This document shows, piece after piece, positions 57,538-64,000 of a stretch of DNA of 64,000 nt. The stretch comes from Herbidospora yilanensis. GTDB taxonomy: Bacteria; Actinomycetota; Actinomycetes; Streptosporangiales; Streptosporangiaceae. Positions within the stretch are counted from its first letter, which is position 1. Each line of letters begins with the position of its first letter. Under the pieces are notes generated by a model. The model saw only the letters and a list, made by a program, of their open reading frames with translations. It was not told where the DNA came from and ran no database searches. The translations under genes and the position numbers were made by a program. The stretch covers positions 62,001-126,000 of the forward strand of contig NZ_BBXE01000018.1 in NCBI RefSeq assembly GCF_001570565.1, written 5' to 3'.

Positions 57538-58290
57538 ATGGGCGCACTGGAGGCGAAGGCGGCTCTGGTGACGGGTGGGTCGCGGGGGATCGGGCGGGCT
57601 GTCGTACAGAAACTGGCCCGTGAAGGCGCTCATGTGGTCTTCAGCTTCAACGAGAACCGTTCGGCGGCCGACGAGGTCGTCGCGCAGGTGGCCCGGTTCG
57701 GCGGCACCGCCCACGCCGTGCGGGCCGACATGGGCTGCCCCGACGACGTGAAACTCCTCTTCGAGCAGGCGGTACGCCGGCTGGGCGCCCTCGACATCCT
57801 TGTCAACAACGCGGCGATCAACCCGATCCGGCGCATCATCGACGCCACCCCCGACGACTTCGACCGCGTGATGGGCGTGAACGCGAAGGGGCCGTTCCTG
57901 GCGATTCAGGCGGCGGCCCGCATTCTGCGCGCGGGCGGGCGGATCGTGAACATCTCGTCGTTCGGCACCCGCGCGCCCGCCGAGGGGCTGTCGCTCTATC
58001 TGGCCAGCAAGGCGGCGCTGGAGCTGCTGACCGCCGTGGCGGCCCGGGAGCTGGGCGCGCGCGGGATCACCGTCAACGCCGTCTCGCCCGGGGTGACCGA
58101 CACCGAGCTGATGCGCGAGTCGTCGGGGGCGAGCGCCGACGACACGTTCGACGGGATCACCGCCAAGACCGCCCTGCGGCGGCTGGGCGAGCCGGCCGAC
58201 ATCGCCAACGTGGTGGCGTTCCTGGCCGGGCCCGACTCACAGTGGATCACCGGGCAGAACCTGAGGGCGACCGGCGGCCTGATCGTCTGA
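57538..58290 (+). CDS. SDR family oxidoreductase
   Basis: 250 residues from ATG 57538 with GAGGAGA upstream. Cofactor loop TGGSRGIG near residue 14, NNAAIN, Ser in VNISSFG, Tyr-x3-Lys in LYLASKAAL, and the C-terminal GQNLRATGGLIV. Classical FabG-like SDR; substrate unassigned. Ends against a bidirectional terminator shared with the RCC1 gene. Confidence 0.91.
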   Translation: MGALEAKAALVTGGSRGIGRAVVQKLAREGAHVVFSFNENRSAADEVVAQVARFGGTAHAVRADMGCPDDVKLLFEQAVRRLGALDILVNNAAINPIRRIIDATPDDFDRVMGVNAKGPFLAIQAAARILRAGGRIVNISSFGTRAPAEGLSLYLASKAALELLTAVAARELGARGITVNAVSPGVTDTELMRESSGASADDTFDGITAKTALRRLGEPADIANVVAFLAGPDSQWITGQNLRATGGLIV

Positions 58291-58328
58291 CGACGGGTGC
58301 GGCGGTCTCAGGCGATGAGACGAGGAGA

Positions 58329-58361
58329 GCGGCCCGGCCGTTGGCTGTTCTGCCGGGCCGC
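58329..58361. terminator. Bidirectional hairpin terminator
   Basis: Arms GCGGCCCGGC and GCCGGGCCGC pair over 10 bp around a 13-base loop, midway between the convergent SDR and RCC1 genes. Confidence 0.65.
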
Positions 58362-58375
58362 CCTCCCCACAGGCG

Positions 58376-59506
58376 TCAGGCGATCAGGACGAACGCCGTC
58401 AGCGGGCCGGCGGTGATCTCCCGTGCCCCCGTCATGCCGGGCACCTCGAACGGCGTGTCACGGTCGAACGGCGCGCCGCACGCGCCCAGCATGCAGAAGC
58501 TCCGGCTGCCCCACGAGTAGACCTTGCCCCCTTGGACGACGTAGCTGGAGTCCCTGCTTGCCGCGATGCGGGTGACGCCGCCGACGTGGGGGGCCAGCTC
58601 CGGCTGGAGCCTGTAGGCGACACCCGAGACGCCGAGCTGGAGGTTGGCGTTCGAGCCCCACGTCACGACGAACCCGCTGCCGCCCATGGCCATGCTGTGC
58701 GAGCCTCCGGCGGCCACGGCGGTCAGGCCGTACAGGTTGCCCAGGACCTTGGTGGGCTGGGGACGCCTGGTCGTGGTGCCGTCGCCCAGCTGGCCCTTGC
58801 TGTTGTCGCCCCACGCGAACAGTTCGTTCGTGCCGCCCGACAGGGCCAGGGTGTGGGTCTCCCCCGCCGACAGCGTGGAGATCTGGCCCAGCGAGATCAC
58901 CCGGGGTGCGTGGCGCTCGATGGTGGTGCCGTCGCCGAGCTGGCCGTAGTAGTTGTCTCCCCAGGCGTAGGTGTTGCCGTTGGCTCCGATGGCGAAGGCG
59001 TGCATGCTGGAGGCGTAGATCTTCGTGGTCTGCGGGACGCCCACCGGCACCGGCGTGAGGCGCTGGTCGAGGTCGCCGACGCCGAGCTGGCCGAAGTCGT
59101 TCGTCCCCCATGCGTGGACGGTCCCGTCTGATTTCAGCGCCAGGCCGAAGCTGCGCCCCGCGGCCACGTCGACGACGCCGGTCAGGCCCGGCACCTGCTC
59201 CGGGTTGACGATGTCGCGGGTCCCCGTGGCGGTGATGTAATCGCCCCAGTGCCACACCCGGCCGAGCGTGTCGCGGGCGACCGTGTACGCCAGGCCCGGC
59301 GCGACCTCGGCGTACTGGTGACCGTTGACCACCGTGAGCGGATCATGGCCGCCGACGGGCCCCGTGAACCCGCCGCCGAGCTCGCCGTGGAAGTTCGAGC
59401 CCCACGCCTTGGCCAGTGGAGCGAAGGCGCCGGCCGGTGCCGGCACCGCCGCCGCCAGTAACGTGATCACGACCGTGAGCACGGTCAGCGCACGTGTGTG
59501 CCTCAT
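58376..59506 (-). CDS. Secreted RCC1-repeat protein
   Basis: 376 residues. Sec signal peptide (VLTVVITLLAAAVPAPAGAFA) followed by about seven RCC1 blades. Typical repeats: HAWGTNDFGQLGVGD, YAWGDNYYGQLGDGTT, FAWGDNSKGQLGDGTTTRR, VVTWGSNANLQLG. A single seven-bladed propeller is expected outside the cell. RCC1 proteins bind proteins or carbohydrates; no enzymatic domain is present. Blades near the C-terminus are more diverged (SWGSRSFCMLGACG). Confidence 0.9.
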   Translation of the reverse strand: MRHTRALTVLTVVITLLAAAVPAPAGAFAPLAKAWGSNFHGELGGGFTGPVGGHDPLTVVNGHQYAEVAPGLAYTVARDTLGRVWHWGDYITATGTRDIVNPEQVPGLTGVVDVAAGRSFGLALKSDGTVHAWGTNDFGQLGVGDLDQRLTPVPVGVPQTTKIYASSMHAFAIGANGNTYAWGDNYYGQLGDGTTIERHAPRVISLGQISTLSAGETHTLALSGGTNELFAWGDNSKGQLGDGTTTRRPQPTKVLGNLYGLTAVAAGGSHSMAMGGSGFVVTWGSNANLQLGVSGVAYRLQPELAPHVGGVTRIAASRDSSYVVQGGKVYSWGSRSFCMLGACGAPFDRDTPFEVPGMTGAREITAGPLTAFVLIA

Positions 59507-59641
59507 GGTTCTGCCCCCTTGTCTGAATGGATTTCCAGGGAAACCCGGGAGCGGCGCCCGAGACGAGGTCCACTGCCGGCGTGTGCTCGCCGAAGGAGTG
59601 GCCCAATGGGTGTGAGGGGGTTCGCGCGGTGTCTCTCCCGG

Positions 59642-59836
59642 TCAGCGGAGGCGGGGGTCGACGTCGACGACCTGGCAGACCGCTTGCCAGACCTGCTTGG
59701 CCGCGAACCCGTCGGCCAGGGCCTGTTCGACCGTCCGGCCGCCGAGTCCTGCGATCACGTAGTCCTTCGCCCAGGACTCGGCGTACGTCTCGCCGAAATG
59801 GCGGGACATGCGGTTCCAGAATTCCGTGAGTCGCAT
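59642..59836 (-). CDS. DUF3046 family protein
   Basis: 64 residues: MRLTEFWNRMSRHFGETYAE, then SWAKDYVIAGLGGRTVEQALADG and VWQAVCQVVDVDP, the complete DUF3046 pattern. Function unknown; the gene is a standard neighbour of recA in actinobacteria. It starts 32 bp after the VOC gene on the same strand. Confidence 0.92.
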   Translation of the reverse strand: MRLTEFWNRMSRHFGETYAESWAKDYVIAGLGGRTVEQALADGFAAKQVWQAVCQVVDVDPRLR

Positions 59837-59867
59837 GGCCCCCAGTATGGCCGTGCCGCGCGGGTGG

Positions 59868-60365
59868 TCAGAGCACGCGGGAGCCGTACATCTCGCCGAG
59901 GGGGTCGGCGAGGAGCTCCAGCCGGGCTCCGTCGGGGTCGGAGAAGTAGATGGAGGCGCCGCTCTCCATGACGTAGGGCACCCCGGCGGCCTCCAGCTTG
60001 CCGCGCAGGCGCTCCCACACGACGGGGTCGACGGAGATGGCGATGTGGTGGAGGCCGCCGAGCACCTCTTTGTAGGGGCCGAGGTCGAGGCCGGGGAAGT
60101 CGAAGAAGGCCAGCAGGTTGCCGTTGCCGATGTCGAAGAAGAAGTGGTTGGAGCCCTTGTAGTCGCGGTTCTCGAAGATCTCGGTGAGCGGGAACTCCAG
60201 AAGGCCCTGGTAGAATTCGATCGTGCGTTCGACATCGGATGACAGCAGGGCGAAGTGGTGGAGGCCGCGCGCACTGCTCGGGGGCCGGCGCTCGTTCAGA
60301 TGGCGTTCTTTTATGGAGGCACGGGTGGCTTCGATGGCCTCGTAGTCGATGTCCATGGTTCTCAT
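59868..60365 (-). CDS. VOC family (glyoxalase/dioxygenase fold) protein
   Basis: 165 residues. LHHFALLSSDVERTIEFYQGLLEFPLTEI and LHHIAISVDPVVWERLRGKLEAAGVPY are the two beta-alpha-beta-beta-beta modules; His and Glu ligands (LHHFAL, LHHIAI, RLELLADP) could hold a metal. Substrate unknown. The N-terminal 35 residues are an extra helix. Divergent from lhr. Confidence 0.88.
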   Translation of the reverse strand: MRTMDIDYEAIEATRASIKERHLNERRPPSSARGLHHFALLSSDVERTIEFYQGLLEFPLTEIFENRDYKGSNHFFFDIGNGNLLAFFDFPGLDLGPYKEVLGGLHHIAISVDPVVWERLRGKLEAAGVPYVMESGASIYFSDPDGARLELLADPLGEMYGSRVL

Positions 60366-60412
60366 GATTGTCGCTTTACCCGCAGATCAACCACATCAGG
60401 TCCGGCCAGTAC

Positions 60413-60434
60413 TGTCGGTGGCCGGAGGCATGAT
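60413..60434 (+). promoter_or_regulatory. Possible RecA-NDp (PafBC-type) promoter of lhr
   Basis: TGTCGGT at 60413-60419, nine bases, CATGAT at 60429-60434. The upstream element and spacing are right; the -10 has C instead of T at its first position. Transcription would start near 60441, about 15 bases before the lhr ATG. Confidence 0.4.
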
Positions 60435-60455
60435 GTGCGGAGGAGGTGGAGGAGC

Positions 60456-63400
60456 ATGGTGAAAGGCGCGCTGAGCAGGTTCGGAACGGTCACGCGCGAG
60501 TGGTTCACCGGCGCCTTCGCCGAGCCGACCGCCGCCCAGGAGGGCGCCTGGAACTCCATCGCCGACGGCGACAACACGCTGGTGGTGGCGCCGACCGGCT
60601 CGGGCAAGACGCTGGCGGCGTTCCTGTGGTCGATCGACCGGCTGGCCACCCGGGAAGATCCCGAGCGGAAGTGCCGGGTGATCTACGTGTCGCCTTTGAA
60701 GGCGCTGGCGGTCGACGTCGAACGCAACCTGCGGGCGCCGCTGACCGGGGTGCGGCAGACGGCCCGGCGCACGGGGGTGACCGTGCCGGAGATCTCGGTG
60801 GCGATCCGGTCGGGCGACACCCCGGCCGAGGAGCGGCGGCGGTTCGCGTCCAAGCCCTCCGACATCCTGATCACCACGCCGGAGTCGCTGTTCCTGCTGC
60901 TCACCTCGCAGGCGCGGGAGGCGTTGCGCGGGGTCGAGACGGTGATCGTCGACGAGGTCCACGCGGTGGCGGGCACCAAGCGGGGCGCCCATCTGGCGCT
61001 CACCCTCGAACGGCTCGACGCCCTGCTGCCGAAGCCCGCGCAGCGGATCGGGTTGTCGGCGACCGTGCGGCCGGTCTCGGAGGTGGCGGCGTTCCTCGGG
61101 GGCACACGGCCGGCGACGGTGGTGCAGCCGCCGTCCGAGAAGCAGATCGAGATCGACGTGGTCGTCCCGGTCGAAGACATGGCCGAGATCACCTCGCGCG
61201 ACGAGGGCGAGCCCAACCGGCGCAGCATCTGGCCCCACGTGGAGGAGCATCTTCTCGATCTGATCGAGGCCCACCGGTCGACGATCGTCTTCGCCAACTC
61301 GCGGCGGCTGTCGGAGCGTCTGTGCAGCCGTCTCAACGAGCTCGCATATGAGAGGAGCACGTCCGAGCCGATGCCCCCGGGGGTGCCGGCCGAGGTGATG
61401 GCGCAGGCGGGGGCGTCCAAGGGGGCGGTTCCCGAGGTCGTGCGGGCCCATCACGGGTCGGTGTCGAAAGAGGAGCGGTCGCAGATCGAGGAGGCGCTGA
61501 AGTCGGGGCGGCTGCCGGCCGTCGTGGCGACCTCCAGCCTGGAGCTCGGCATCGACATGGGGTCGGTCGACCTGGTCGCGTGCGTGGAGGCGCCGCCCAG
61601 TGTGGCCAGCGGGCTGCAGCGGGTCGGGCGGGCGGGCCACCAGGTGGGGGCAGTCTCACGTGGGGTGATCTTCCCGAAATACCGTGGCGACCTCGTGCAG
61701 ACGGCCGTGGTGGCCGAGCGGATGAAGAGCGGCCAGATCGAGGAGATGCGTTATCCGCGCAACGCGCTCGACGTGCTGGCGCAGCAGATCGTCGCGATGA
61801 CCGCGCTCGACGAGTGGACCGTCGACGAGCTGGAGACCGTGGTCCGCCGGGCCGCGCCCTATGCCACGCTGCCGAGGTCGGCGCTGGAGGCCACGCTCGA
61901 CATGCTGGCCGGGCGCTATCCGAGCGAGGAGTTCGCCGAACTGCGTCCCCGCCTGGTGTGGGACCGGGTGACCGGCACGCTGCGCGGCCGTCCGGGGGCC
62001 CAGCGGCTCGCCGTCACCAACGGCGGCACCATCCCCGACCGGGGCCTGTTCGGCGTGTTCCTCGTAGGCGAGAAGGCGTCCCGGGTCGGGGAGCTCGACG
62101 AGGAGATGGTGTACGAATCCCGCGTCGGCGACGTCTTCGTCCTGGGCGCCACCTCCTGGCGGATCGAAGACATCACGGCCGACCGGGTGCTGGTCTCCCC
62201 CGCACCCGGCCTGCCGGGCAAGTTGCCGTTCTGGAAGGGCGACCCCCAGGGCCGTCCGGCCGAGCTGGGCCGGGCGATCGGCGCGTTCGTCCGGGAGCTG
62301 GCCGGGGCCGGGCCGGCCGCCGCCGACCGCGTCCGCGAGGCCGGGCTCGACGAGTTCGCGACCGGGAACCTCATCGGCTATCTGGCGGAGCAGCGGGAGG
62401 CGACGGGATACGTGCCCGACGACCGCACGCTGCTGGTCGAACGGTTCCACGACGAACTGGGCGACTGGCGGGTGATCATCCACTCCCCCTTCGGCGCGCG
62501 GGTGCACGCGCCCTGGGCGCTGGCCATCGGGCGGCGGCTGCGGGAGCGCTACGGGATCGACGTGCAGGCCGTCCACTCCGACGACGGGATCATCCTGCGT
62601 GTCCCCGACACCCTCGACGAGGCGCCGAGCGACGTCGCGGCGTTCGACCCGGAGGAGATCGAGCAGATCGTCACCGAGGAGCTCGGCGGATCGGCCCTGT
62701 TCGCGGCCCGGTTCCGCGAATGCGCCGGGCGGTCGTTGTTGCTTCCGCGCCGCACCCCCGGGCGGCGCAGCCCTCTGTGGCAGCAGCGGCAGCGGTCGGC
62801 GTCGCTGCTGGGCGTGGCGGCCAAGTACGCCGGCTTCCCGGTCGTGCTCGAGACGATGCGCGAGTGCCTGCAAGACGTGTTCGACGTGCCCGGCCTGGTG
62901 CGGCTGATGCGCGACATCTCGGCGCGGCGGATCCGGGTGGTCGAGGTGGAGACCCGGCAGGCGTCGCCGTTCGCGGCGTCGCTGCTGTTCAACTACATCG
63001 GCGAGTTCATGTACGAGGGCGACGCCCCCCTCGCCGAGCGCCGGGCCCAGGCTCTGGCGCTCGACACCTCCCTGCTGGCCGAGCTGCTCGGGCAGGCCGA
63101 CCTGCGGGAGCTCCTCGATCCCGACGTGATCGCCGAGACCGAGCGCGAGCTGGCCCGGCTCGACCGCCCGCTGCGCGACACCGAAGACCTGGCCGACCTG
63201 CTCCGGTCCCACGGGCCGCTGCTCGCCGAAGACGTCGCCATCCGCGAAGGCGATCCCGGCTGGCTGGCCGAGCTGGAGCGGTCGCGGCGGGCGATCCAGG
63301 TGCGGGTCGCGGGCGTGCCGCAGTGGGCGGCGATCGAAGACGCCTGGCGGCTGCGCGACGCGCTCGGCGCGCCGCTGCCGGTGGGGGTGCCGCTGGAGTT

Positions 63401-64000
63401 CCTCGACGCGCCCGAGACGTCCGCCCGGCCCGATCCGCTGGGCGATCTGCTGTCCCGGCACGCCCGCACCCGCGGGCCGTTCCCGGCCTCGACGGCCGCC
63501 GCCCGGTTCGGGGTGGGGATCGCGGTGGTGTGCGACGCGCTGGCCCGGCTGGCGGCGTCCGGCCGGGTGGTGCCGGGCGAGTTCCGGCCCGGCGGACGGG
63601 GCGAGGAGTGGTGCGACGCCGGGGTGCTGCGGCTGCTGCGGCGGCGGTCGCTGGCCCGGCTGCGCAAGGAGGTCGAGCCGGTGCCGCCCGAGGCGCTGGC
63701 GATGTTCCTGCCCCGGTGGCACGGGATCACGGCCTACGAACCGCCGGGGGGCGCTTCCGGCGATGGGCGCCTCACGCGGTCCGGAGGCCGCCCCGAGCCG
63801 GGGTCGGCCGCCTCCCACCGCGCGATGGATTCGCTGGTCGCCGCCGTCGAGCGGTTGCAGGGGGCGGCCGTTCCGGCCTCGGCGCTGGAGACGCTGGTGC
63901 TGCCGGGGCGGGTGCCCGGATACTCGCCGTCGCTGCTCGACGAGCTGACCTCGTCGGGCGAGGTGCTCTGGGTGGGGCAGGGGGCGCTGCCGGGGGGCGA
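60456..64000 (+). CDS. lhr: ATP-dependent helicase Lhr, 3' end outside window
   Basis: 1181 codons visible of an expected 1500 or so; no stop before the right edge. ATG with AGGTGGAGG upstream. SF2 helicase motifs: Walker A APTGSGKT at 45-52, DEVH box (VIVDEVHAV), SAT (IGLSATVRP), and motif VI QRVGRAGH. The Lhr winged-helix and Lhr-core regions follow. Mycobacterial Lhr is a 3'-to-5' translocase induced by DNA damage. The C-terminal Lhr-CTD region lies beyond the window. Confidence 0.95.
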   Translation, partial: MVKGALSRFGTVTREWFTGAFAEPTAAQEGAWNSIADGDNTLVVAPTGSGKTLAAFLWSIDRLATREDPERKCRVIYVSPLKALAVDVERNLRAPLTGVRQTARRTGVTVPEISVAIRSGDTPAEERRRFASKPSDILITTPESLFLLLTSQAREALRGVETVIVDEVHAVAGTKRGAHLALTLERLDALLPKPAQRIGLSATVRPVSEVAAFLGGTRPATVVQPPSEKQIEIDVVVPVEDMAEITSRDEGEPNRRSIWPHVEEHLLDLIEAHRSTIVFANSRRLSERLCSRLNELAYERSTSEPMPPGVPAEVMAQAGASKGAVPEVVRAHHGSVSKEERSQIEEALKSGRLPAVVATSSLELGIDMGSVDLVACVEAPPSVASGLQRVGRAGHQVGAVSRGVIFPKYRGDLVQTAVVAERMKSGQIEEMRYPRNALDVLAQQIVAMTALDEWTVDELETVVRRAAPYATLPRSALEATLDMLAGRYPSEEFAELRPRLVWDRVTGTLRGRPGAQRLAVTNGGTIPDRGLFGVFLVGEKASRVGELDEEMVYESRVGDVFVLGATSWRIEDITADRVLVSPAPGLPGKLPFWKGDPQGRPAELGRAIGAFVRELAGAGPAAADRVREAGLDEFATGNLIGYLAEQREATGYVPDDRTLLVERFHDELGDWRVIIHSPFGARVHAPWALAIGRRLRERYGIDVQAVHSDDGIILRVPDTLDEAPSDVAAFDPEEIEQIVTEELGGSALFAARFRECAGRSLLLPRRTPGRRSPLWQQRQRSASLLGVAAKYAGFPVVLETMRECLQDVFDVPGLVRLMRDISARRIRVVEVETRQASPFAASLLFNYIGEFMYEGDAPLAERRAQALALDTSLLAELLGQADLRELLDPDVIAETERELARLDRPLRDTEDLADLLRSHGPLLAEDVAIREGDPGWLAELERSRRAIQVRVAGVPQWAAIEDAWRLRDALGAPLPVGVPLEFLDAPETSARPDPLGDLLSRHARTRGPFPASTAAARFGVGIAVVCDALARLAASGRVVPGEFRPGGRGEEWCDAGVLRLLRRRSLARLRKEVEPVPPEALAMFLPRWHGITAYEPPGGASGDGRLTRSGGRPEPGSAASHRAMDSLVAAVERLQGAAVPASALETLVLPGRVPGYSPSLLDELTSSGEVLWVGQGALPGG

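Noticed and set aside
61656-63818. 720-residue minus-strand open frame inside lhr
   Set aside because: Antisense shadow of lhr, no family likeness.

Overview
The window is 64 kb of very GC-rich chromosomal DNA with short intergenic gaps and many GTG or TTG starts. It carries the recA-recX-rny-gluABCD-miaB-miaA-dapF-hflX neighbourhood that is typical of Actinomycetota. Gene content (AfsR/SARP-type regulator, RCC1-repeat secreted protein, SCO6745-like protein, MT0933-type small proteins, DUF3046, DUF2277) points to a filamentous actinomycete. A member of the Streptosporangiales is my best guess, but this is inference. No rRNA, tRNA, CRISPR array, intact insertion sequence or phage gene was seen.

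Layout, left to right. 1-6.5 kb: a MacB/LolCDE-type ABC export system with two FtsX-like permeases and two ATPases. The second ATPase is separated by about 100 bp of palindromes that look like a decayed IS200/IS605 end. 6.5-12.2 kb: a HAD-like protein, then holA, comEC and comEA on the minus strand (DNA uptake and replication). 12.4-17.3 kb: an isochorismatase-like hydrolase, DegV, hutI and hflX. 17.3-22.8 kb: a large SARP-ATPase regulator divergent from an FAD oxidoreductase, then a DUF4097-like lipoprotein. 22.9-29.2 kb: an overlapping operon of malate synthase, the three glycolate oxidase subunits and an IclR regulator, then DUF2277. 29.3-41.4 kb: mostly minus strand, with an HNH lipoprotein, SDR, TPR protein, dapF, miaA, ogt, a LigB-like protein, a CAP lipoprotein and miaB; two MT0933-type small genes and rnz lie on the plus strand. 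41.5-48.8 kb: a histidine kinase/response regulator pair, a membrane protein and the gluABCD uptake operon with a fifth, diverged binding-protein gene. 48.8-56.9 kb: an S9 peptidase, a CqsA-like alpha-aminoketone synthase, rny, recX and recA. 57.2-64 kb: small genes, an SDR, an RCC1 protein, DUF3046, a VOC protein and the DNA-repair helicase lhr, which runs off the right edge.

The most interesting points are these. (1) A 388-residue protein matches the Vibrio CqsA autoinducer synthase closely from end to end. (2) RecA-NDp/PafBC-type DNA-damage promoters stand before recA, ogt, lhr (weaker) and, unexpectedly, the isochorismatase-like hydrolase. (3) Three heptamers at exact 11-bp spacing between the SARP regulator and the FAD oxidoreductase form a textbook SARP operator. 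(4) A near-identical palindrome stands before the two-component system and before the neighbouring membrane-protein/glu region. (5) An IclR-like palindrome overlaps the start region of the malate synthase-glycolate oxidase operon. All functional names come from reading motifs by eye; no database search was run.
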